From the NCBI GenBank assembly GCA_010279815.1, contig QEOQ01000206.1, positions 1,540,549 to 1,604,548 on the forward strand: a stretch of DNA of 64,000 nt, written 5' to 3'. This document shows, piece by piece, positions 47,477 to 60,500 of this stretch. This DNA comes from Brachionus plicatilis. Lineage: Eukaryota > Rotifera > Eurotatoria > Ploima > Brachionidae. Positions within the stretch are counted from its first letter, which is position 1. The number at the start of each line of letters is the position of its first letter. Under the pieces are notes generated by a model. The model saw only the letters and a program-made list of their open reading frames with translations. It made no database searches and was not told where the DNA came from. Position numbers and translations under genes: made by a program.

Positions 47477-48106
47477 ATATTTATAAATTTCTCTGAAATT
47501 TCTTTGATATTTATAAATTTCTCTGAGTCGAAAACCATAGGTAGTAATTTCCAAGTCAAAATTCAATAATCTTATAGTGGGCTCTTGTGGGCCTGGATTG
47601 ACTAAATCATGATTAATAGTTTATTTTGTTAAACCGACCTCAGAATCGTATTTCTTGACCCTAGAAACCCTAAAAAAGTAGTTTCTTTCACTGAAAAACC
47701 TTTTTAAAAAAAAAATATTCAGGGTGTTTTAAAAAATCCGGTCTAAACCTGTTTTAGCGGTTTTTATAGGGTTTTTACATGTCCAGACCTTTTGAAAAAT
47801 AATTTGCCAAGCAGAACTTTTTCTCCTCTATCAGAATCAAAAGGGTGTTGCAGGGTGTTTTATAAACTTAATAGGGTGTTTCAGGGTGTTTTAAAGTGTT
47901 ATGTACAAATTATTTTAAAACTTGAAAATTTTATATGATAACAATATTTTTTTAATATAAAAATTGATGTTTATTAAAATTGAGGTTGTTAGAAATAAAT
48001 ATATCAAAAAAAAAAAGGTATTTTATAATATTTAATGCGATTTACACAGGGTGCTTTTTTTTCGCTTTTTTGGTGGGTGCTGTTTTTACAGGCATCCTAA
48101 TTTGTA

Positions 48107-50715
48107 TCTGATTTCTATATTTGAAAAAAATTAAAATTAAATAAAAAAGTACGATATGAAGTAGACGACTTAATTGTTAAATTAAGTGGCCAAATTCGGA
48201 CATTTTCTCAAATTATGTTGCCTATTTTGTTGAATTTTGTTATTTATTATTAAAGATTTTAAAACCTTCATTATGGATAATATCGTTTATTTAAAAAAAT
48301 TTTTTTTCAATTTTAAATTAAAATTTTACATTAAATAAACAAAAAATACAAGTCTATTTTTTTAAATTTTTTTGTTTTCAATCAAAAAGTATCAAATTTG
48401 TTAAATTTTCTTTTTTTCGTAAAATAGCATATTTAAAAATCTAAATAAAAATGTACTTAAATTTCAAGCTAAATGGAAACTTTTTTTTTTCAAAAAAATT
48501 TAGACACAAATTCAGTGCATTTAAGTTTTATCATCGTTTTTGAACATTGTTGTTACCACAATCGCTTACAGTTAATCGTAGCGTTTTTTTAGAAATCATT
48601 CCGGCACTTAAATTGAAATAAGAAAATATTTTTTAATTAAAATAAAAAATTGATTTTAGTGCGGCTTAAGATACAAAAAATCTTAAGCACTTTAGATCAT
48701 ATTAGTTAATTCTTTTCATAACCAATTTAATTTAATTGTGTTTCTTAAATTTTAACTTGAAATCATTTACTTGAAAGCAACAGTCAATCACATGACCGGT
48801 TAGGATACTGTTAATATCGTTTCGATACAGTCAAACGTCAACTACTACTAACACCAAAAAAAGAGAGGCTCAAAATGTAAGAAACTGAATTAAATTAAAT
48901 TGATTTCGTGAAAAATTTTCAAAAATTAAATTTTCCTTTTATTTTCAGAAAAATATTTATTCAATTTCGGGATTCAGATTAATTCTTCATTGTCTTTTTT
49001 AATTTTTGACCAAAAGCTACCATTTTTTACTTAAAAATTGAAAAAACATTATAATTGATCAGAGAAATTTAAAAAATTTATTAAAAAAATGAAAAAGGTC
49101 GTTCCTTTCTGTGCATTAATATTTTACTTTTTACTAGAGTCACAAGTCTTATGTAAACTAGGCTGCCAAAATAACTACCTTGAACAAAAAATTCATGTGG
49201 CCATGACTTTGACTGATGGCGGGCTAGTTTAAGTCAAAGTCACTAGAACTTTTCCGGACTTGGACTTCACATAAGACTTATGATGCTATTTGCGTAATTT
49301 TTAGTTCATTTTGAAAATTTATTTTAAACAACGGAAACATAAATTTACTCAAAAATAGTAAATTAGAATGATCAAAACCAAATTGAATTCATTGAATAAT
49401 TAGGAATGAAATAAACAAAGATAAGTAAAAAAATAAATTTGTTTTAAAAATTAAATTCCTGTCAAATTGTAATATAAATCGATAAAATTAAAAATGACTC
49501 GAAAGTTCAACATTTTATTAGAAAATTTAATAAACCTAGTAAAAATATGGGTCGTTGTCAATATTGTGGCCTAATTCTAACTTAATTTTTGTTTTTAATG
49601 TAAATTTTATGGCCAAAAAGGAAATAAATGTTTAGATACGCAAATTTAATATTTCAAAAATATATTAAAAAAATCCTTTTTATAAAGGCGCATCATTTAA
49701 AGATTTCTTATGCTAATACAGTTTATTTATTAGCTTGAAAAATATATATTTATGCAAAAAAACGTTCATTGAGCGGTGCTAACAATTCTATTAAAATTTT
49801 TATCATCATTCACATGGTTTTAAAAGATAAAATGACAGAAAACAATTTTGTCAAAGTCTAAATAAAAAAAACAACGTGCCAAAAACTTTTTGGGATTTTA
49901 GAGCAACTTTACTGCACATCTAAGTTAGAATAGATCTTTAAGTTAAAACTTAAAAAATAATAGTCAAAAATGATGACCTTTATTTATTTTTCTTTTGTTT
50001 AATAATTTAAATTTGACTATCAAATCGATTAAAATCATCAATACTTATAAATAAAACATTTTTGAAAAATGTAAATATAAAATTAAAAATCGTTAAATTT
50101 AATCAAAATAAATTCAAATTTAAAAATTCTTTATCTGAGTCTTGTTAAATTAATAAGAGAAATTAATTTTTTAACATAGATCTAATTAAAGTTTAATAAA
50201 AATCATCACCAAGAAGAACAAAATTTTTATTTGGCTTAAATTCTTCGTATTTGTTTGATTTAAATCTTTAAATAAAAAAAAATTAGAATCGTTAAAATTG
50301 CCTTAAATATGCTTTTTATATTTTATATCCTAGATTTTTTGTTTATGTTTGTGGTAACATAATCTTTTATAACGTAAATGTCTCAAATAAGATAAATTGA
50401 AGCTAAATTAAAAATAAGGAAAACACATGGAATCAAAATTTATGATGAGAGTAAAAAAAATGAAACTATTTAAACATTTATTTATGAAAAAGAGAAAACT
50501 CTTAAATTATGTTAACTTGGATTAAAAATAAAGGCAATTAAAAGGGGAACACAATAACACAATTTCTGAAATCAAATAAAAAATTTTAGTTTATTAATAA
50601 ATTTTTATTTTTTTTCGCAACAAAAATCTAAATTGAATTTTAGCATATTTTAATTATTTTTATTTCATTGATATTAGAAAATTAAACGAGTTTATTTGAA
50701 TTTTTTACAAATAAA
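48107..50715. other. AT-rich spacer
   Basis: A GC-richer patch at 48780-48880 ends AAAATGTAAG, which could be a 5' exon with a donor site, but no partner exon was found. An inverted pair CACAAGTCTTATGT/ACATAAGACTTATG lies at about 49140-49290. No gene supported. Confidence 0.4.
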
Positions 50716-51404
50716 TTAGTTTTCTGTTTGATTCAAGTTTTTTGGTGCCAAGTACTGCAAAATCAAATTTTGGAACTCTCCAATCCTTTGCATGTGTATA
50801 TTAATTGAATTGATAAATGGGTTTTCGAGTCTATTGGCATCAATTTGACTTATATGAGCGTAATATCTGCTAAAATTTTTTAACTCATTGGAAATTTCTT
50901 GCGACTCACATGCCACCTTCAAGTTTACGGTCAACAGATCGCAAGCTCGATTAAAATTTTCAATTTGCTTTCCCAAAAGTTGATAATGGTTCTCTGTCTG
51001 AAACGGACTTTATCTTTTATTAGAACAAAGTCAAATAGATTAAAATAATCTAAAAATACTTGGTTTCACTTGGCGGATTCAGAGCAATAACTAATTGTCC
51101 CATCAATGCCTTAAGATGAAATTAAATATTGAATAGATGAATCGAAAAATTATACTTGCAAAGAATTTTTTAATTGATTCATCATATCTTTTGATTTTTG
51201 AATAGGATCGATCAATCCATCATTTTTTATCTCAGGATCTGGGTAAAACTGATCATTGGACTGACCGGGTATCATGTTCGAAGTCGCAATTGGATTTTGA
51301 GGTGGAATACTTTGAGATTGGACCATTACTTGTTGTGGTGGCTGTCCTGGATGCATACTACCTTGTTGATAGTAACCTGCTGGTGAGTTAATCTGATTGT
51401 TCAT
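50716..51404 (-). CDS. MED29: Mediator complex subunit 29 (Intersex homologue)
   Basis: Three exons, complement(join(50716-51007, 51060-51109, 51156-51404)), give 196 codons, close to the 200 residues of human MED29. The N-terminus is Gln/Pro-rich (YYQQGSMHPGQPPQQVMVQS), followed by the family signature around DPIQKSKDMMNQLKNSLQ, ALMGQLVIALNPPSE and FNRACDLLTVNLKVACES. MED29 is a tail/upper-module subunit of the nuclear RNA polymerase II Mediator. The exon 2/3 junction was chosen at AAAG|TCCG (51007) because it keeps the frame; the nearer TTTCAG does not. The gene is divergent from NUP188 with 157 bp between start codons. Assignment rests on motif order and length, since MED29 is poorly conserved. 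Confidence 0.82.
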
Positions 51405-51561
51405 TTTTTGCTTTAATATAAAAAATTCTAAATAAATGCATAAAAATAAAATTAAGACATTTTATATAGCATGATAAAATAATTTGAATGAAATTTAAAA
51501 CTAAATATTTTTCAATTTAGAATTTTAAGTGTAATTGTTAAAACATAATCTTGAAACTAAA
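51405..51561. promoter_or_regulatory. Shared divergent promoter region, MED29/NUP188
   Basis: Only 157 bp separate the two start codons, so transcription in both directions must start here or within untranslated exons. A TTTTATATA stretch lies near 51460. No other known motif was identified. Confidence 0.55.
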
Positions 51562-54500
51562 ATGTTCTCTATTTGGTCAAACTTAAGCTTTTCAATGTTC
51601 GACTCGGTAAAATTTTTGGATTAAAAATGAAAAAATTTTTATCATTTTTTAAAGGGTCAAGTTAGCGACAAAGTCGAGGAGCTAAAGGAAACATTCTTGT
51701 TGCCACTCAACCAATATTACAAAATTAATCAAGGTGCCAGAAAAGATCTTCCAAAATTAAACAAAAATGAAATTGAGCTTGTAAAAAAAATATCGAGCTA
51801 TTTAGTAATAATATAAAAATTTATCTCTTAAAAAAATTATTCAAAATTTATTTAGAACCTTAATGAAGAATCATGCGCGAAAAATTATCTATTGTATCTG
51901 GACTCTAGTTTTAATCAGTTTCATATTTCAAATGACCTACTAGAGGTATACTTTAAATAATATTTAGTTCTAAATTGATTGATTCTGTTTATAAATAGAA
52001 ATTGCATGTTGACGAGCTTTTTAGTGCTCATTTTTTGCAAGTAAACTAAAAAATTTATTGTTAATTTATAAGAATAGAATAATTTCTTTATTTTTTACTC
52101 TAGTTTGTCAATTTTTACTACCGCGAACGGTACTCGTTTTTAAATATAATCAAAATGATAGTTAACAGTATTGCAGAAAATAGTTACTTGAAGTCTAGTG
52201 ATAAAGGAAATGAAATGTCAAACATGGTAAAAATCTTTTTATTTTTAAGTTTAAAATTTAAATTTAAGAATATTTCTTCTAGACGATTTTGATGGATCTA
52301 TTTTGTAAAGATGATCTAGAGACGATTTATAGATCGGTAAATTAAATATTAACTTAAAAATTAGTATAATGAATTTCGAAACAAAAACAGAATTAAAATA
52401 TCGAATTATAGGTTCTGTGAATTGTATTAATTGGTACATTTAATGTATCACTTTAAACCAGTTTTTGCTAATATTCCTTGAATTTGTTCTGTTTTGTTTA
52501 TTCAAAATTCACTATGTATTAAAAATTTAATTTTATTAATCAAAAATATCATTTTAAGAATTTATCAGATTATGGGTCGGTTTGTAAAGAAATTAAAAGT
52601 TTCTTTTCCACAAATTTTGATTTCACGAACGTAAGTCAATTTTTTACCTTTAATTTAATAAATCATGATTAATTTCCATTTTTTTTAATTCCAAAATTCT
52701 TTTAATTCCTAATTTAAAAATTCAAAAAACAATTTCTCAGTATAAATCTTAATTTTTTACAACTTAATTTAAGAAATGTTCTCAATTGCGAATTTTTGTG
52801 ATATTCAATTCTTTTTTTAGTGCACATATGCTTGCTTGAGCAGTCTTTAAAGTAGAATATCTTTGAATCTTGTCAAAAGCTAAGTAGACCTCCTCTATAC
52901 TCTTTTTAATGTTAAAATGTCTTTACCAATCTTTTATTGTTGATCAGACAAAATTTTTAGAAAAAATTTTATTTACATCTTACTTGGAAATTTAGTTTAA
53001 TCAATGAAGTGAGCGATTATTAAAATCTATATTATTTTAAAATATCTTTTTTTCATATTGTAAATTAAATATTAAAATTTGAAATTGAGTTTTAATATAT
53101 GATCAATAGTTAAAAACAAAAAAATGCCAACTAAAAGTCAATTGAAGCACAAACTTTAAAAATTTAATTAATTTAACTAGACTTGGTCAATGACGTTGAA
53201 GTTTGGAATTGTCAAAGTCAAAGTTGAATTTTTGAAAATAAATTATTAAAGTCAACTTTGTCTAGATAAATTTTAAAAGATGAAGTCGAATTTGGTGATT
53301 TCATGTTCATTTTTAGTTTTTTTATTTGAATCTAATATATGACGGATTTCAGATCGATTGTTTCAAAATTTTTAAAATAATTTTTGATTTTACAATAGAA
53401 TAAAGAACGAATGTTATGGTGAATAAAAAATGTAATTTTCAATATTAGTTTTATCTTAAATAATTCAACTTTAAATGAAATTCTGTAATTAAGATTTTTA
53501 TTCAGTAATGTTGGAATGAAATAAATTAAAAAAATCACCATTATAAAATGTCTTGAAAGTTTTACTATCAATTAAAAAAATTAAGAAATATTTTTGACTT
53601 TTATTTTAATACATATAAACACTAAAATTAGAATCAAATTCTCAAACTGAAAATTTTTAAATGATTTCGATATTTAAATTAGTTCAAGTATATTTAATTT
53701 TTTTTTCTGTTTACGCCAAACCAATTAGCAAAAAAATACATTTTCTTATGATAAGAAAATGTATTTTAAAGATTTATCTATGATTGAATAAAACCAAGTA
53801 AAACTATATTTTTTATTTCATAAATCGGAAAATACTTTTTTATTATTTATCTGGTATATTCAAAAAAATTAAGTGTGTAGACACATTTTTTATTTATCGA
53901 AATATAAGACTTAAAATTTTTTTTGTATTTCTAAAAAAATTTCAAAACGTAAATTATTTTTATATTTAAATTTTTAAGACTGAATCATTCCAGGAAAAAA
54001 AAATTTTACAATTGCTCAAAGAATTAGAACTAGTTCTAGAAACAATTTTTATTTTGACAAATACAATCAATCTTAACTTTGCTAAATTTCAAGAAATTTT
54101 GAAAGAATTTAACATAAGTTCAATTGTAAAGTATTTAACCAATTCTGCTATTCAAACAGTTGCGCATTTTGCACCACTAATCGATCAAATTGTCAGCCTC
54201 CACTCATTTATTCTAATAAAATTGATGCAATTGGACAAGATAACCGGTTTAACTTTGGCTAATCAACCTGACATTGTTCCATTTGATGAAAAGACCAAAA
54301 TATTACAACTCAAAAACGATCTAAATGAGTTCATTCAATCCTGTGGCTCCAGTCAGAAAGTTTCTCCATTAATTTTAACATGGTCTACTTTGCTCTACAA
54401 CCTTTCCATCGATCCAGACATGTCCAAGATATTCACTGCCGAATTAAAATCATTAACAAACCGGATGTTTTCTCTGGCCATGAAAGAGAACGTGTTCACT

Positions 54501-57500
54501 TTCATTCTAGATCTGCTAGCATCAGAAGTCTTCAAGAACAAGGATCTTGTTTGGTATTTAAAACGAGCTGTGTACGAACTTCTCAATGGCTTGTTTCATT
54601 CATTTGATGAGAATTCGTTGGGTGAAAACTTCAAATCTTTATATGAAATTACCTTTTATTGTATGCACAAAAACGAAATTATTTGTGAACATGTGTGGAA
54701 ATTGTGCAATAAGCCAGATCGGGACAACATAACCATTCTTATTTTCTATGCATTGGAAACATTTCCGATCAGCTTTGATTTATCACTGACATTTTTCTCC
54801 TTGATTGCCAAAACAAACCGCAATTTGTGTCAGCAGGTCTTTGAATACATGAGCCGAATGGACCAGTATTGTGAGTACTTGGAAAACTTGAATTCAAATG
54901 AGTATGTTTCAGGGGCCGAGCAGATACAGCTGGTAAAACCAAGGTGCATTTTTGATTGCATTCAACTGCCATCTGGACTCAAGGGGTCACTAATAAGCCA
55001 TTTATCAAGTCATAATTCAAACATCGCACACAGAATGATCCTCCAGGACCAAGCAGTAAACTGGTCAATCAACTATAGTTGTTTTGAATTAATTAAGGCC
55101 TATCTAAATAAAATAAATCATGAAATAAGTCAAAATAATATAATTGCTGAAAATTACATTCTATCAATAATTCAGTTTGTTGATTCTTTGTCTAAGCATT
55201 TTTTTGACATAGAGGACATGGTAAGTGTGTATGTCTTTGGCATATATACCAAGTACATGGAAGCGTATGTGAGCTCATGCTTTGTTCTATTTACAAATTT
55301 GATGAATCTAGAAGTGGCTGATTCGTATCGAATTATATCCAAGTTGTTGGAGCTTTTTACCAACATTGGACCCACGGTTTATGATAAATTAATTCGATTA
55401 ATGCAAACTAATGGCTTAATTGGTCTAAAAAATGACAAATTAAGTTTAGAAGATTTGTTTACCAATAGAGTAAATTTGGTCAAATCGTCGTTTAAAATAG
55501 TTTATTTGTTCAAATCTGAAGACTACAACTTAATTATTAACTATTTTAAATTAATAGAATGTTTGATAAAAGAAAGTGGTAGAAATTTGGAATTTATCAG
55601 TCCGATATGTGCTGTTTTGGTCTACGTTTTTCCTCAAATAAACAAATGGAATAATGCTCATATAAATTTAAATATTAATTTGTCTATTGTTTGTTTGAAT
55701 CTTCTGCACGCAGTGCTGAACACAAGCTCTGAAGCGTCATTAACGCATTCGGATTTCAAGCGCAACTTTGCTTCACTTCATTCCGAAAGGTAATGTTAAC
55801 ATGAAATTTAATTTTGATTTTTTTTAAATACTAAAAAACATTAAAAATATTTTTTTGAAAAAAAATTATTACTTACGATTTTTTTTTCAACTCTGTGTAA
55901 AATTAAAGAATTAATTTCTTAAAAAATAAGATTTAATGTTTTTTTAGTTTTGGCAGTTAGTTCTATTTAATTTGAAAGAAATTAAATAAATTTAACAGTA
56001 TTAAATCTTAAAGAATACAATAAAAAATAGCTTTTCAAATTATTAATTTAACTTTACAATTAATTTTCAATATTGTTTCTTAGTATTTAAGAATAGGGTT
56101 TAGTGTTTGGACTTGGACTTTCAAAAAAGCTAATTTTACTCTCTCTTATTTAGAAAGATTTTATTTTAATATTTTATTTAAATTTTATCTTTTATCAAAA
56201 TAATTATCTTTTTTCTGTAACAATTAGAGATTTTTATTTGATAAATTGAATTTTGAAAGAAAGATCAAATTTCGAAATAAATTTTTTTCTAAATTAAAAA
56301 AAATTCTAAAATAATTTTAATTTTTTTAAAATTGACTTATATTGTAACCAAATTATCTAAAAAATATTTGAAATATCAATGACTTTTTTAAAGGTAAATA
56401 ATTAAAAATTAACGTTAATAAACGTTTTTCAAAGATAACTATTTAAAATTTCAAAATTTTGAGCAAATTTTATTTTCAAAGTAAAAATTAATAAAATATA
56501 CTTCCTTTTTTTTAAAGCTCAGTGAATTTAGACCAATTTTGTGAAATTGTTCTTTTGAATACGGAATGTAGCGAATCATTATTAAACTTAATTTACACAG
56601 TCTACGAATGTAGCCAAGATATAAACTTTATGAGCTACATTGAAAAACTAGACGAAATTTTAATACAAAGTATATCTCTAATTAATCGACTAATCGTAAT
56701 ACCAGAAGGTGCTAAAGATGAACAAGAACAAAAAAAAAACACAATCAATCAGTCACTTTTGTATTTTCTGCTTATAAGAGCAATTTGCCAGCAAAGTCAA
56801 TCTGGTACATCCAACTTTTCTCTTTTAAACAAGGAAGATGCACAATCTAATGAAGTTATCAGCAAAAACAACCAATTTTTGCTTCAACTAAATCTCTTAA
56901 TGTCTCAGTCAAATCCTTATTTGAACAAAAATCTGATCAATTCGACAATTACAGACAACAAAAACGACACCAATTGGTTCCATTTATTGACCAAAATTTT
57001 CATCTATAAATCTAACCAAATTTTAGACTGTCTCTTATTCTCTATTTTTAAGAAAATATCTCAATTGACGCCACGTCTATTTGGCTCTTTGATAGGACCC
57101 CACACAAATCAGATGCATGTGAACATAATCGAAAAACTTAAGAGCCAAGAGAGTGGAATAATGACCAGTTTGTGTGAATTTCTTTGCTCTCTGATCGAAT
57201 ATCAACCCGGATTTTTCCAGACTTTGGCTGACATAAAATCTGACCCAAAAGATAAAGAGGAAAAATTTGTCGAGGGTAACCAAAGTGTATTACGGGAATT
57301 ATTTTGTTTAATTTCAAAAATAAAAAATTCTGAAACTGAAAATAAAGAGTTGCATGAGACTTTGGCTTCTGTATTTAGTGTTTTCTGCACAATATGGTCT
57401 GTTAAAAGGCTAAACTACATGAACTATTGTCGACAAAAAATCGAGTTTTGGCCCGCACTATTTTCCTCTCTAAATATCATCAAAAGTAGCACAGACATAA

Positions 57501-60500
57501 AATCAGATGAAATCACGGAAGTCTTTTATTCCGTAGACTACCGAAAATATTTTAACACAAAATTTTTGAATCCTTCCCACAATTTCTCTGAATTCGAAGA
57601 ATTTTTCCTAGACAAAAATATTCAGATTATATCATTTGCTTTCAAGTTATTTTCTTATGAACTATATGAGCTTATTTACCAAAAGTAAGATTTGAATTTA
57701 AAAAAATTTTTTGAAATTTCTTTTACTCTATCTTTTATTTAGAAGTTTTGAATTAAACTCGTCCGAGTTGGCAAAAAAATTCAGAGAAGAAGTGGTTGGT
57801 AAAAGTTTGGTGGAAAAGTGGCTAGATTTCTATGTAATTCAGTTGAATCAAGAGCTTTTAATGCAGTCAGAAATGTTGATCAGAAACGCAGAAGTGTTGG
57901 TCTACACTGAGAATAGAAAAATACAGCCAAACATGTCAATAATAAATTCAAATGAGCTCAAGGCCAGAAAAGACCCCGAGTTGGCCGGTTCAAAAAAAAA
58001 ACTCAAATCCAAATCTATACTGGACTCGATCACTATGCTCCTATTACTTTTGAACAAATCGTCCAGAATTGTTAATAAATTTTTAAGCGAAAACAAAAAA
58101 TGTGACGACCAAAAAGTGAATTTTTTTCACCAAAATTTAAGTATTCAAAATTTTAATCTTGATATCATATTGAGCAATTTAGTGCAATCATTGCAGCAAA
58201 TAATAAGTCATTTGTCTGATTTGAACAAGAATTTAATTCAGCTCGAGCAAGATCAACAAAGTTTTCAAGAGCTTCTGTCTCACAGCAAAACAGACTTTTT
58301 TATGAATACTTGCAAAAAAATGAATGTTAATATGGCAGCTGAATCAAAATTTATTACTCTGAAACAATCGAACCAAGTGGTAAAAGAGTTTCACTCGATC
58401 ACAAACACCCTGATGATATTGGTTATATCAATCAATGATTTGGATAATTTAAAAAATTCAAAACAATTGATAAAAGATCTCATTTATATGCTTGAAAAAT
58501 TAATAGTCGATGAATTCAACTATTTTCCAGCAATTATAAACTCAATTCAGACTTGTTTGTCACATTTAATTGGCTTGAATAGCGCTGAAACTGTTGGCTT
58601 CATGGAACAAAATGAGAGTCTGCTGAAGAAAATGGTTCACAGTTGTTGTAGGATTTTTTCCAAAACAATTAATAATCTCGAGGATAGCTCTTATCCCAAG
58701 TTGACTCGGGACACAAACTTAACATTTGTTGTAAATAACAATCTATTGAAGTTTATTGTGAACAATTTTTCGGAAAATTATTGGCAAAATGAGCTCGCCG
58801 AGTCCTGTATCATGCAATGTTTGTATGTTGTATTAGAAAAATGTGTCTATGATCACAAAAATTATGATGTTGTTTACTCAATTTTCGATTTGTTTTTTAC
58901 ATTTTCGGACAAACAAGCTGAGTCGTTGGCTAAATCGGACTTTAATACAAGAACTTGTTTACTCACCTCCAAAATTTTTGAATATTCATCTCTAATTTCG
59001 GTAAATTTAAAATTTTTTTTGAAAAAATCCCGATCTTAAAAATTTTCCTCTTAAATATATTTCTATGTATTATTTTATTTTTTTAGTAGGTCTTCCGAAT
59101 TTTGTGGTCACCAATCTAAACTAAGTCACATTAAGAGTTGATTAACTCAAAAATTTTCAAAAGTAAAATTCAAAGTAGACTTTTGAAATATTAAGTCAAG
59201 TCAAGTCCAAGTCCGGACTTATTTTTTTTTCAAAAGTCCAAGTCCAGGCTTTAAAATTTTGAATACTGAAGAAGAAAATTTCTGCTAAAATTTCAACAAA
59301 TTTCTGATATATGGCAAATCTACTGCATTAGACAACCCAAGAGTATATAAATTTTTTGATATGATGCCTGATCTAGCAAATTTAAAAAAAAAGCCTGGAC
59401 TTGGACTTTTTTTGGGACTTTTAAACAACTCTGCTTATTTTCAACTAACTAACTGTAGATTGAGCAAAATATCTTTAATGATTTGAGGTATCTTGATTTT
59501 TTTTTATAAAAAAAGAAATTTTTATAGTCAAATCTGACCTTTGACCAAGTCTGATCAAATCAATAATCTTGATCAATATTAAATCATATGAATTGTTACT
59601 TTTGATGATGCAAAATCCAACTTGAGTTGTTATCAATAAATGTCACAAATGAAGAGATAAAATTATGAAGTTTTAAATGGCAAAAATACACTTTAAAGTT
59701 CAGTTTTCAGGATGCAGCGATAATTTTATTTAGGATTAGAAATTTTTTAAATTACATCACTCAAGATCAAGGATGTGCTCATTTTTTAAAAAGCAAGTAG
59801 CCGCGTCTACCATGTAAAAATAAAGAAAATTAAATTAAAATCAAGTTTTTTTGTTTTAAAAAAAGTTTTAATTAAAAATAATATCTATCCAAAATAATGG
59901 ATTTAAAACGTAATTTCGAAAAATTTTAGATTTTATCAAAAAATGTTACAAAGTGGAATTTTGCTATTTTGATTTTCAATATTTTCAAGCTTATCAAATT
60001 TTTTACTCTAGTAATCATTTTCGTTTGTTTTGTTATTAGATTATGGTTTGATCATCTCCAGAAATCAATTAAATTTTTTTTTAAAATCATTTTTTTAATA
60101 TACATATCTCTTACATAATTTTAATTTGTTTTTACACAAGTTTTTTTCATTTGAACAGAATTTTTTTTTTACAATTAAGTCCAAGAACGAGTAGACGCGT
60201 TACACCAAACATAGAAAAAAAGCAAGTAGACGCGTCTCCCCGCGTTTCAATGGTGAGCTCACGACTGCTCAAGATCACATAAAAAATAACAGATTTTTTT
60301 TTTATTTTGGTTTGATTTTTTTATTTAAAAATGATTCGTTTTTCTTAAACTTTTTTTCCTAATCACACTATTTTTTTTCTGGTCACAAAATGGGGAAGAG
60401 CTTTTATTTAAAATTTAAAGTTATAAATAATATCTATTTAAATTCTTATTTCATTCCGCATTTCATTGTTTAATTCCATTTTTCCACTTGACGCATACAA

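Larger units (their letters stand above)
46361..48097. mobile_element. Palindromic Mutator-like element with long TIRs and 9-bp target-site duplication
   Basis: Arms of about 590 bp (46361-46950 and 47509-48097) are almost perfect reverse complements; I noticed only one substitution and small homopolymer differences. Ends are GGATGCCTGTAAAAACAGCA. The nine bases TAATTTGTA directly precede (46352-46360) and follow (48098-48106) the element, an exact 9-bp duplication. A 9-bp duplication plus TIRs of hundreds of bases is the hallmark of Mutator-like DNA transposons. Subterminal direct repeats of ACACCCT (46565-46612) look like transposase-binding units. The centre (558 bp) holds one ORF and a perfect hairpin. 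The high arm identity indicates a recent insertion; no transposase is encoded, so it is non-autonomous. Confidence 0.9.

Noticed and set aside
48780..48880. Possible first exon ending at a GTAAGA donor (AAAATGTAAG)
   Set aside because: No downstream exon in any frame could be linked; NUP188 has a satisfactory start at 51562.
52815..52860. Possible extra NUP188 exon encoding CLLEQSLK, similar to a human segment (CLREQSM)
   Set aside because: No phase-compatible splice sites, and exon 8 already supplies the equivalent segment (EKKILQLLKELELVLE).
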